The notes under the pieces: generated by a model
What the model saw: the letters and a program-made list of their open reading frames with translations, nothing else
What the model was told of the DNA's origin: nothing
Databases searched by the model: none
DNA from: Rhineura floridana
Lineage: Eukaryota; Chordata; Lepidosauria; Squamata; Rhineuridae
Assembly (NCBI RefSeq): GCF_030035675.1
Contig: NC_084492.1
Span: forward strand, 28,173,761-28,237,760
Length of the DNA stretch: 64,000 nucleotides
Reading direction: 5' to 3'
Made by a program: the position numbers and the translations under genes
In this document: positions 51,981 to 62,530 of the stretch, one piece after another
Layout of the letters: each line of letters starts with the position of its first letter
Numbering within the stretch: position 1 is the stretch's first letter

Positions 51981-52854
51981 TAAAAGAAAGCCTTTGGAGG
52001 CATCAGGTTAAAGTGTTCCTCCCCTGGATTTAAAAATATGTCCTGGCTTTTCCTGTGGGCTCGGGGTAACTTTCATCAAAAGAATGAGCTTACAGCCACC
52101 ACCTTGACTCACCTTATATTTAATTCAGTTTTTCCCCTCAAGTTTTCTCAGAAAATTCTTGGGAAAAGGTCCAACTTTCCAGTTATTTTCTGGGAAAGTT
52201 CAGGGAACTTCCTGCCAAACCTCCTTTACAATTTCTCCCCCTTCTCAAGCAAAATTACCCTTGTGGGCTGGCTGGAGAAAGAGTGGCTGGTGGCAAGGTC
52301 AATCTGATCAAGGCTTGAACTTCAGATGAGGTGTATGTTGGACTTGGCTTGTATTGGGGGCAGGATATCCATACTGAATTCACTGATATCACTAGTTCCG
52401 CCACCCCTTCATGCAAAGTCTTCTCTATCCCTCCCTAAATTTGAGGATGCTTTAAAAAAAAAATCTTGCTTGGTTTAACTCCTATCATCTCGTGCCTTGT
52501 GTCCAGACGTCCTTACTTGTCCAATCACACACCATTTGGATTTCCGTCTCCCCTCCAAACCTAATACCTTCCGGACATCCGGCACTTTTATGGGATGCCC
52601 TTCAGTAGCTGCCAACAGCCATGGGAAAACTCCTAGGAAAAGAAGGAAGATGGTACCAGTCATCAGAGGAAACAGCAGATTATAAGTCTGGGATAGGCAC
52701 TGATGCATTGCCAAGAGAGAGAGAGGGTGGAGAGAAAAGAAGGTGTAGACTTGCATAAAATATGTAAATATCAATGCAAAATTTACAATAATTACTATTA
52801 TTTAAATAGAAACAATACTTCTTGCCACAGTGGGAAATACTGCGACTAGATGAC
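51981..52854. other. Intergenic DNA, no gene seen
   Basis: Nothing recognised. Confidence 0.4.
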
Positions 52855-53195
52855 CTTAGGAGAAGGGCCTTAGCTCAGTGGTAGAGCATCTTCTTTGCAT
52901 GCACAAGGTCCCAGCTTCAATCCCTGATGCCTCCAAAAAGGGCTAGGAGAGACACCTGCCTTAAACCTTGGATAGCCGCTGACCGTTGGTATAGACGTGG
53001 GATGGGGGACCTGTGGCCTGTTGCTGGACTCCAACTCCTATCAGCCCCAGCAACCATGGCCAGTGGTCAGGGATGATAGGCGCTGGAGTATGACAATATC
53101 TGGAGGACCACAGGTTCTCCATCCCTGTTGTAGACAATACTGAGCTAGATGGTATGATTTAGTATAAAACAGTTTCCTGTGTTCCTGGGCCTTCT
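52855..53195 (+). mobile_element. tRNA-derived SINE, CR1-like tail, split by a MITE
   Basis: Head 52855-52996 (A box 'tagctcagtggtagagcat', B-box region 'gcttcaatccctg'). The tail resumes at 53128 with 'gtagacaatactgagctaga' and ends 'acagtttcctgtgttcctg'. Confidence 0.8.
52997..53127. mobile_element. hAT-like palindromic MITE nested in a SINE
   Basis: 'gtgggatgggggacctgtgg' to 'ggttctccatccctg'. Flanks GTATAGAC (52989-52996) and TTGTAGAC (53128-53135) match at 6 of 8. With the unoccupied SINE sequence known from other copies, both boundaries are well fixed. Confidence 0.82.
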
Positions 53196-54009
53196 CCATC
53201 TGTTGTTGATGAGCAACTTCAAGGCCCCTGCAGACCTCTCTTTTTATGACTATTTTGAAAATTGGATTTGAACTAAAGGGGCCATTTGCAAATAGAGGAC
53301 TGTCCTCTGACTGCCCTTCAAATAGAAGACTATCACGTAGGACACTGTATCACCCCATATGAATATTTCTGATGGAGAGGCCAGATCCTTTCCTCCACCC
53401 CCAAAGTACCAATTAGCACTGCAGCAATCTTGATGGTAAGTGAATTGAGTTTTCTGCCTTGAATCAACTTTTCATGTTTGTTGGCTAGTTATACTCACTT
53501 TGAGGTCACAAACTTGCTGATTGCACCTGTAATTTTCGTTTCTGCTGAGCCAATGTAAAGCAGGGAAGACTGGGAGAAGCACATTATTGAAAGCTTCTTG
53601 GGGAGTTTCAATACCTCCTTTGGTAAGTTTTATTGCAAAACCCTGCAGCAAAGTCTGCAGCCTTCTGAAAAGAGAGGCTCATGATTTGCAAGGCACCAAC
53701 AGCTATCGCTTAACCTGCTTAAAACTTTCCTCCACCGGGAACAAAGATTGAAGTATGAAATGCATACTGCACTTCTACTAGCTATGTCCATTTGGAAGCA
53801 GACATGGAAATATTTTCCTGATGCCTGGGGGAGCCTTTACCTTTATAGAAGTTGCCTCTGTTTTCTCTTTGAAATGCACACCAGAACCATCTGCAGATAT
53901 TTATGTATTTATGGGCACATATGTGTATCCCTGCCATGTGGTTGATTGTCCAGGGCACTGGATAGGTGCTGGATAGGTGCAGAAGAACTAAGATCCCGAT
54001 ACTTTCCCT
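53196..54009. other. Intergenic DNA, no gene seen
   Basis: Nothing recognised. Confidence 0.4.
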
Positions 54010-54410
54010 ATTCTACTGAATCTTGCACCTCTTGCCTCGACCTCTTCTTCCATGCATTGGCCAAGGGAAGTCTTCTTGTGCTTGAATCTGTCCATTGATA
54101 GAGATGCTTCTCTGTCTGCCTCCATAGCCAGAGGTAGCTACCAAAGACAGGGCTATCTCTGTGGTGGCACCCAAATTATGGAACTCCCTCTTTAGACATT
54201 CTCTTGGAACCATCTTTGTTATCTTGTAGGCACTGGGCAAAGTACATCCTGTTACTCCACAGTATTTAACTTCTGGCTCAGCTGCTGTAATTTTGTGGTT
54301 TTACTGCTACTTGTTATCATATTTTGTTTCACAGAAATGTCATCAGCTGCCTTGAAGCCAGATGTGGTGAAAGTATAAACTTTACAAATAAGTTAGCTAA
54401 TTAAATAGTC
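54010..54410 (+). mobile_element. L2-like LINE 3' end
   Basis: The frame around 54154 reads VAPKLWNSLFRH, the C-terminal block of L2-like RT proteins. The 3' UTR ends 'ctgccttgaagccagatgtg' and 'tttacaaataag'. Confidence 0.65.
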
Positions 54411-54489
54411 AAAAGTGGTGTAGCAACCATAAAAGGAAGCCATACTACTTTGACCTTTTTTCATGGAGAGTAAGGGTATTAATGGTTAC

Positions 54490-54692
54490 TAGCCATAATG
54501 ACTGTATTCTACCTCCACTGTTGGAGGCAGTATGTCTCTGGATAGCAGTTGCTGGATATAGCAGGTGGGGAAAGCACTGCTGCACTCAGATTCTGTTTGC
54601 AAGCTTCCCATATACCTCTGGTTGACCACAGTGAAAACAGGATGCTGGACTAGATGGCCTCATCCAGCAGGACTCTTCTTATGTTCTTACAT
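54490..54692 (+). mobile_element. 5'-truncated CR1, 3' UTR only
   Basis: 'ggttactagccataatgact' and 'gatgctggactagatggcct', ending 'cttcttatgttcttacattc', match the 3' UTR of the CR1 at 8359-8580. Typical severe 5' truncation. Confidence 0.8.
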
Positions 54693-55719
54693 TCTTACCT
54701 TCAGTGTCTGGACAAAGTGGGTCATGGAAGACATGCTAGTCACCTATGGTTTCACTCATATTTTGGTAAGACAGGGATTAACCTGAGAAGGTTTTTTTTT
54801 TCCCAGCACAATCCTGGATCTTCACTTGTAACATTGCTATAGCAAACAATGAACCCAGCAGAGAGGAACCAAGGCACAACCAAGGTGTTCACATGGCAGT
54901 GGAAAGTTAAGGTTCACCAGGTAATTCCATGGCCAACAATGGATTCCATGCACCTGTACTCTGGACTGTGACTGTTGTTTCTATAGCAGGTAAGCCTACA
55001 TGGGGAGTCCTAAACTTCACCATGGAGGAAAGACAAGAATACCTGAAGACCAGTTGCAGGTCACATGCTGCTAATCTGTTTCAATGACTTGACATCTTTT
55101 GCTGTAATGGTATCGTTTTATGCAACAAGAAGTAACAGCCCCGAAGAATAATCAGTCTGTTTATTGATTTGGCTTGTTTAGTGTTACTGTGCCTAATCAA
55201 TAAACCCCCAAAGTATCTTGTCATAATGGCTGCTTTGTATTAGCCTCTCCAGTAGCTTTCCAGCTGCCCAGAGAGTGGGATCGATACACTGAAAATGCTC
55301 TTCCACACTCCTCCTTATGAAATGTTTGTATTTCTCCATGTGAGTTTTATGCTGGTAAATGGCTTTTACGATAAGTTGAGGGCTCTTTATATATATAAAA
55401 AAAGTGTTCCATATTGCAATACACACACCACATAGCCATCAAGCCACCTGGGAGATACTTTCAAGGTCACTGGTGAATTGACTAAAGGAGATTCATAAAC
55501 CGTTCAAATCAAGTCTTGCAGACACAGGACAAGAGCCAATGAAGTGGTTCCAAATGGACTACAAGTAAGATGATTGTAGGGTAGTTAGGGTCCCCCTCCT
55601 GAGTTTTGTTTTGTTGTCAGATGGTAAGTAGTACACCTTGATATCCTGGGCATTTTCAGGTAGGACAGAGAAAGTATTTTGTCAGAAAACCTGCAGATCC
55701 TATGCCAGTTATTATAGAG
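54693..55719. other. Intergenic DNA with a possible conserved block
   Basis: Positions 55140-55440 are repeat-free and include 'gcctaatcaataaac' and 'ttattgatttgg'. Possible regulatory block, weakly supported. No gene. Confidence 0.3.
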
Positions 55720-55830
55720 CAGGGGTATCTGATGTGGTGCACTCCAGATGTTTTGGAGTACAGTTTTTTATCCTTGACTATTGGCCATGCAATCTAGGGC
55801 TGATAGGAGTTGTAGTCTACAAATCTAAAG
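55720..55830. mobile_element. hAT-like palindromic MITE, degraded
   Basis: 'gcactccagatgttttggag' and 'ggctgataggagttgtagtc' are the two halves. Confidence 0.6.
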
Positions 55831-56589
55831 TGAGTGGGCTTGGCAGAAATTACTTCGGAGTCCCAAAAAGAAAGTTTATGTGCAGCCAGAGGCACTCGGT
55901 AGCCACCTACAAGTATACGGCCTGTGTGAGTGTGTGTAGAAACTAGCGTACTGTGCAAAGATAAACTTTACACTAATTGCTCCACCCACGTTTGCCTCTG
56001 GCCCCACCCACTGTCATAATGGCCCTTGGAAGATTGCCTAGATAGGAATGCAGCTGTCAGATTGAAAAAGGTTCCCCACCCATGCTTTAAAAATTTCAAG
56101 CTTGATTTGGGATTATCACTTTTTCCATACTTCCGTTGCACAAAGTTGGAAGGTTGGAAAGCAGTGGACTGCACATTTAGGCACCCTCTAAAATAGATTG
56201 TCGTAGCTCTTTGCTTCACCCATTATTCAGAAGGGAGAGAATTTGGTGTGGAGATAGTTTGTTTCAGTTCTGTTTCATTGTTAGCAGTGCTCGCTATGGG
56301 GTATCCAAAATCAAAAAGATGTTCTGCATCAGAAAGGGCTGGAGAAATTTATTTGTACTTGCTTTTACAAGTTCAGGAAAATAAAGAGATGCTAAGAAAA
56401 GAAATGTGCTTCAGGGTTTTGTGCTGGCCTTTCAGGGATTAAAAAGATGCATAAATTGATCTCAGCATGCTACATGGGCAGTGGATTGCTCTTTCAAATC
56501 TTTGAAGAGCTGGAGGAAGGGTGCTAGTTTTCCTGTCTGCAGAATAAGAGATCTGGGTTGGTGGAATTGTTCCCATCTCTCTATTGCAA
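55831..56589. other. Intergenic DNA, no gene seen
   Basis: Nothing recognised. Confidence 0.4.
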
Positions 56590-56724
56590 GGATGGGGATC
56601 CCATGGTCCTCCAGATGTCATGGGACTCCAGCTCTCATCAGCCCCGGCCAACAAGGCCAGTGGTCAAGAACTATGGGAGTTGGAGCCCAGCAACACCTGG
56701 AGGGACACAGGTTCCCCATCCTTG
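56590..56724. mobile_element. hAT-like palindromic MITE
   Basis: 'caaggatggggatcccatgg' to 'ggttccccatccttg'. Flanking 8-mers match at about 5 of 8. Confidence 0.72.
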
Positions 56725-56904
56725 CTGAACTGGAATGAGAGGACATAGGGCTGATTCACACACATTTATCACTCACAGTGGCTACAACATCAAGGGTTGC
56801 TTGCATGGATGAAAAAGGTATGGCGCTGGTGTATATTGCTCCATTAGATCCCTCAGGATATACTCTCTCTAAGGCATTTTTGGTCAACTGGTGATCTGCG
56901 GGCT

Positions 56905-57060
56905 ATTTATTTTTATTTATTTATTCAACTTATTAGTCGCTTATCTGGCTGAATTGTCAGCCGCTCTAAGCGACGTACAAAGCAGAACATGCAAACATCA
57001 AAACATTAAGAGACTAACAATAAAAACTAACAATAACGGAAAAGCTAAAAAAACAGGAAC
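56905..57060 (-). mobile_element. LINE 3' tail fragment
   Basis: On the minus strand, 'tacgtcgcttagagcggctg' and 'aagcgactaataagttg', then (AATA)n. Same style of end as other L2-like tails here, but a different subfamily. Confidence 0.5.
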
Positions 57061-57130
57061 AGCAAACCAAAAACATTCATCTTCCTGGTAAAGGACAGTC
57101 CCCAAACAAATGTCACTAAGAGCAGGGGTG

Positions 57131-57640
57131 GGGGGCAAGGCAGGTGGAAATGCCACCCCTTGAAGGTCCCAGCACAGTCCCATCCCTGCAGCAGCACGAC
57201 CCAGCCTGCAGCTCCCCCCCCCCCGATAAGGCCCAGGCAGAGGGGCGGGGCAAGGCAGGTGGAAATGCTTGCCCCTTGATGGTCCCAGCACAGTCTCATC
57301 CCTGCAGCAGCACGACCCAGCCTGCAGCTCCTCCTGATAAGGCCCAGGCAGAGGGGCAGGGCAAGGCAGGTGGAAATGCTTGCCCCTTGATGGTCCCAGC
57401 ACAGTCTCATCCCTGCAGCAGCACGACTCAGCCTGCAGCTCCTCCCAATAAGGCCCAGGCAGAGGGGTGGGGCAAGGCAGGTGGAAATGCTTGCCCCTTG
57501 ATGGTCCCAGCACAGTCCCATCCCTGCAGCAGCACGACTCAGCCTGCAGCTCCTCCTGATAAGGCCCAGGCAGAGGGGTGGGGCAAGGCAGGTGGAAATG
57601 CTTGCCCCCTGATGGTCCCAGCACAGTCTCATCCCTGGGC
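57131..57640. repeat. Minisatellite, 111-bp unit, about 4.5 copies
   Basis: The marker 'gcaaggcaggtggaaatg' recurs at 57135, 57250, 57361, 57472 and 57583. The last three intervals are exactly 111 bp and the first is 115 bp. Copies differ by only a few bases. Because 111 is 37 codons, frames stay open on both strands (for example 57144-57671 plus, 57624-56998 minus). These are not taken as genes. Confidence 0.92.
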
Positions 57641-58309
57641 TAGAATCAGTCCCAGAAACAGTTTTATCTGACCCCTGTTAATTCTACCAAATTTGAAATG
57701 TAGTGTAGCAAAGGTTTGTAGATAGTTTAATTCCTATGGAAAATATGTTCAGGTAGCACTGAAACCAACTCACAGGTTGTGAATTTTGGGGATGGGGCAT
57801 TTCATCAATGGGGGGTGTCATGAACAGTGGTGTGGTTCACTCTGCTTTCCAGCAGCATCCATGCTCCCTGCTGCTAAGTGCAGTTTTCTTTAAAACTTCA
57901 TTCCCTGATTTTTAATTTATGCTCCTCCCCTTACTTTGGTTTGGCTTCAGGATGATGCCATGCAGATTAAGTGCCATTCTCATGCCAAATCAGAGCAAGG
58001 GCTGAAGCAGGAAATGATGTTTCTTGCTCCCTCACTAATTTCAGGGTAGAAAGTGTTGAAGTGTCCATCATCAGTGGAAAGCGTAGTCACCACCACCACC
58101 AGGACTGCATGAACAAGTAGCAAAGATGGTGAGTTGGGCATGGTTTCATAAAACCTTTCACACATACGTGCACAGACATAGAACTGAGGCAATTCCTTAT
58201 TTACTATTAGTTATCCACTACATTTTAATCCTACCCTTCCTCCAAAAACCTAAGGTGACATACATGAGGTTGGCCCCTAAGTTACTCATGCTTAGAGTAG
58301 ACCCATTGA
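57641..58309. other. Intergenic DNA, no gene seen
   Basis: Nothing recognised. Confidence 0.4.
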
Positions 58310-58420
58310 AATTAGTGGGACTTAAAGCGTGACTAAGGCTGCAATCCAACACATGTCTACTCAGAAGTAAACTCCATTGGGTTCAATGAGACTTACTCCC
58401 AGGATTCAGCCCAGGATTCA
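58310..58420. repeat. Short palindromic repeat, 'tgcaatcc' family
   Basis: 'ctgcaatccaacacatgtct' with inner 'ccattgggttcaatgag' arms. Confidence 0.6.
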
Positions 58421-59404
58421 TCCTCCTTTCCTTCCCATTTTATCCTCCTTGATCAGGTTGATCAGGCTGAAAGATAGTAAGTGGCCCAAGAACACCTGTG
58501 AACTTCATGGAGGAATGGGGTTTTGAACCTTTGTCTCCCGTCTTTTTAAGAGCTTTTGACCCAAAGATAAAGTGAATTTGTGTTCAAAAGTTGTTCTGCA
58601 TGTGATGTCTTCGCCTTGCCTTGCCTTGCCTGAGCACATGTGATATGTGGATGTCAAACCATTACTGCTGGGTGTTGCTGACTTTTGGAGAGTTTGGGCA
58701 CCCCCCAAGGAGCAAAGCACATGTGCAGCCCCTGGACCATTTGCTGGACTACAGAGTGGTTCCCAAAGAAAACGAGTGTTGGCTATCCTTGCTCCAGGAT
58801 GTCAAATATGTCTGTGGGGACACAATGGTCCATTGCTAAAACTACTGAGGATGCATTGGGTGGATTTTACTTAGCCAAACTGGAGCTAGGGAGAGGAATT
58901 GTCCAAGCCAATTGGTTGAGTTCACTTTCATTGTGCATAAGGGATCACACCTTGGTTGTTTAAACAACTTGTGTTTGCTTTACTATCTTCTTTGTCCTAC
59001 AGGTAATCTCTGGCATAATACCCCTTACTGACTCCTGCTCCCTCTGCCCACCGTAAACCACTCATTAATTCCTAAAACCAAGATGGACAATGCATCCTCT
59101 GGCTGTGAAGCTTCTCTCTCAATTCCAGAAGGAGCAGGGCGTGTCATGGTTGCTTAATGGATAGCAAAAGTCACTGTTGTCTGTGATTAGTTCACATACA
59201 AAGGCTAAATTCTGGCAAGAACAAAGTTGTTATATGGATCCCACCCTTCTTCCAAAGAGAGGCCCTATCTTCTCACAACAATCCCCTTGATAGCTTAGAA
59301 GGAAAGGGGTTCTGGCAAGAAAAAGGCAAGCTAAGGGCCCTTGAACCAGAGAAAGTACCTTTGAACCAGAGAACAAGGGCAGTCCATGACAGGTTCTCCA
59401 GTAC
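58421..59404. other. Intergenic DNA, no gene seen
   Basis: 'tttgaaccagagaa' is duplicated in tandem at about 59341-59374. No gene recognised. Confidence 0.4.
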
Positions 59405-59730
59405 CATGGACAGATCACAACTAGTCTCAATAGATTCTTAACTTCAGCTGAGCCCTTATATACAGGGATAGGGAACCTGTGGCCCTCTAAACCAGCATTC
59501 ACCTGCTACTACATCTGACTATTGGTCAAGGATGATGGGAATTGTAGTTCAATATCTAGAGCAACCTTTGCTAACCTGGTGACCTCCAGATGTTTTGGAC
59601 TACAACTTGTAGCTCATCTGGAGATACCAGGTTGGTGAATGCTGGTTTAGAGGGCCAGGTTCCCTATCCCTGTATATAAGGGCTCAGCTGAAGTTAAGAA
59701 TCTATTGAGACTAGTTGTGATCTGTCCATG
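59405..59730. repeat. Near-perfect inverted duplication, 99/97-bp arms
   Basis: The left arm 59405-59503 equals the reverse complement of the right arm 59634-59730, with a single 2-bp gap and no substitution. The 130-bp spacer itself has an inner palindrome ('aacctggtgacctccagatg' against 'catctggagataccaggtt'). The arms include about 60 bp of DNA that resembles no repeat elsewhere in the window plus a MITE terminus ('acagggatagggaacc'). Confidence 0.93.
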
Positions 59731-60225
59731 CCACATCAGTGGCAGTTCATTTGAAGCAATTAATTTGGACTAAAAGTACCTGATCTTGCATGCGTGTATT
59801 ATTTATTCTTCAAGTAATTCAAATTACACCAACTACGCCACTTCCTGTAATGTACCTACAGCCTCACTCCAGACCATACATAGCATAAGGGTTAATCATA
59901 TTCCAGTCTCCAACTACTCTTTGGCCATCTGATGACCTCACACACATGAGTCAATATTCCCCCTCCAGACAATGTCCACCAGAAATGCTGCCTTTTACTC
60001 AGCTCTGCTGCAGACCCAAAAACAGCCTGCAGGCAAGTCACAGGCTCAACCCATTGCTCTTCTCCTGACTGATTTGGATAGACATTGCCTTTTGTCAAGG
60101 ATCTGCTCCTTGCTGCTTGGCGGCTTCAGCGCTACACATTGTCTCTCTGCTTTGCCATTGTTAGATAAAAGTGGGCATTTTCCCATGTCGGTTACTGTTT
60201 TGGTGTGAAGCTGTGAGCTAGGCAC
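59731..60225. other. Intergenic DNA, no gene seen
   Basis: Nothing recognised. Confidence 0.4.
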
Positions 60226-61010
60226 TGCAAGAAGCTACTCCTGCCGCCGCTCTCTCATCTGCACAGGGGTCTCTCTTTGTTAATCAGGTGCAAAATAAAT
60301 GAGGCAAACAAAAATAACGAGAATCAAGAGAGAGATTTTTTAAAAATACCTGCCCATTATGAGTTTTTCAGAAGCACACCAAAGTCTTGAATGGTGCAGG
60401 GGCTCTCTGCATGCAGATCTTTGAGAAACATTGCAGAATATAAAAGAACAGAGTGGAGACTTTCCAGCTAATTTTAATTCCTCTTCGTCCTTGTGTTTGG
60501 CCATTTGCAAGGATGCCTTTTGATGCAAGCCGGCTTCTTTTCATGAGCATCTACCTGAATGCCATCCATTTTGCTGACTGCACTTGACCTTCAACTTTGT
60601 CCTTTGTGCTGCGAGGTTTATTGCCAAACACTATTATGTTTTATTGCAAAATGGAGGCTGAGGCAATGCATTTTTTCCCCTCTACCCAATCCCAGCATTA
60701 GCATCATCCCAAGTGTAGCATTTGTGTTCTTGCAGTTCTTTGGTATAAATAAATACCCAAGCAAGAAGACCAATCTGCAGTCCACTAGGAATAATAAAGA
60801 AAAATAATATGCCATTGATTTTGCTTGGGGTGTCTAAATGTGTTTTTATGATTGTATATGTTTATTGCTTTTCCACACTAATGTCATGAATTCCAGGCAA
60901 TTAAAAAGGACATGAATTCCAAAGCGTTTAACCAGGGGAAATCTGCCTTCCAAATGCAATGTATTAAAAGTTGTAATAATTTTGGCTAGGGGAGAGAGCT
61001 GCTGAAGTTA
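60226..61010. promoter_or_regulatory. Candidate conserved non-coding region
   Basis: Repeat-free, with 'tgttaatcaggtgcaaaata' and 'taaatgaggcaaacaaaaa' blocks resembling developmental enhancers. Weak inference without alignment. Confidence 0.25.
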
Positions 61011-61387
61011 ACAATCTTCAGTTCCCATTAAAAAAAAGAAGAGCTGTGTGGTGGTATGAGAATGAACTTTAAAAACAAGGCAATCAAGGTATATCTTTCA
61101 CAAGTTGGGAACAGGAGCACAGCACTATTCTAAAATATATTCTGGGTGCTCAATTCCAAATTCTGCAACCACCCATTCACCCACCTGGCCAAGATCTTGT
61201 TGGATTAACTTAGCAGAGTTTTCACACACAGCTTGGAAGGTGGCTGTATATTAAATCATGTATGAGCAGACTTCCCTCTGGAAAATAAGAAAGCTTAATT
61301 TATTACAGAAAATACATTTGAAGAGAAAAGAGTTCCTAGTTCTAACAGTTAGAGATGCAAGGAGCCATGCTTGCTCCTTTGTTTTCA

Positions 61388-61416
61388 GGAGAGAGAGAGA
61401 GAGAGAGAGAGAGAGG
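61388..61416. repeat. (GA)n microsatellite
   Basis: About 14 uninterrupted GA units. Confidence 0.95.
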
Positions 61417-62039
61417 TCTCCTCTGACAAGATGGGAGGAAGAAGAACGGAGGAGTCAGAAAATGAGGTCAGCAACCCTATGAGTATCAGTTTACACAGCT
61501 GAAGGAAGGTCAGCACAGAGATCAAAGGACAGTGAGACAGTTTAGGAACCCTGGCGGTCCCCCACTTTATCTACTCTTTCCCCATGCAAACCCACCAGGA
61601 GGTTGAGGTCGATCCCAACACTTCCAACAAATCTGGCATCTGAGAATATGTTGCATCATTGGGCAATTCCATTCAGTTCCAAAACTGGACTGTTTGCAGA
61701 ATTTGCAATTGGCACAAGTGGGGGTGCAGCTAGGCTTTATGTGGACAACCCATGAACAGGATTTTTCACATTTTTTAAAAAATAGAAGATGGATCCGCTT
61801 GTTCCATGTGCTAGGGGAGAGACTTGACCTTTTCAATCCATGTTGTTTTCCGAAATAATACTGCCCCCTCCCAAAGCTGCTATTGCCCCATGGAGGAGGA
61901 GAAGGAGAACAGAGCATGTGTATGATTTCCTTCACAGGGCAAATAGCAACTTGGGGGATGATTTACATTGGGGAAATAATGCAGCAGACAGGCTTTAAAA
62001 AACAAACACCTCACAACCTTTAGTCTCAGTCTGAATTGC
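61417..62039. other. Intergenic DNA, no gene seen
   Basis: The minus-strand frame 61935-61567 shows no family I recognise and is probably chance. Confidence 0.4.
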
Positions 62040-62530
62040 CTCCCCCCAATCTGAATTGCCCCATGATGGCTATCCTTTTTTAAGAAAACGTGGGAGACCT
62101 AATTTACAAGATCTCTCAGTTCCACCACCCTTACTGGCACATCTGATGGGAACACAGGAGAAGTCCTTCATGGTGGCTGCCCCCAGGCTCTGGAACTCCC
62201 TTCTGATGAAGGTTAGACTGGCTCCCTCCTGTTGTCCTTCCATCGGCAAGTGAAGACTTTTCAACAAGTCCAACAGGACTTTGGGAAACTGACTGCAAGG
62301 GCTATTAATAGGGTGCTGTTTTACTGATTTTTATTTTGTGTGTTTACATTGTTACGTTGTAAATGGTTTTATTTCTATAAATAATTTAATTATATGTTAA
62401 TTATAGCTTTCTGTATGTTTTCCTTATGTGTTTTTTAGCTGTATTTGAATTTTTGTAAGCCACCTTGAGTCCAAGTTCTTGGAAAAGGTGGGATAATAAT
62501 AATAATAAGAAGAAGAAGAAGAAGAAGATG
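62040..62530 (+). mobile_element. L2-like LINE 3' end
   Basis: The frame reads FMVAAPRLWNSLLMKVRLAP, the C-terminal block of an L2-like polyprotein. The 3' UTR ends 'taagccaccttgagtccaag', followed by an AAT/AAG microsatellite. Confidence 0.7.

Noticed and set aside
56998-57671. Open frames of 175-208 codons on both strands
   Set aside because: They arise because the minisatellite period is a multiple of three. Open frames on both strands and in several phases argue against a gene.
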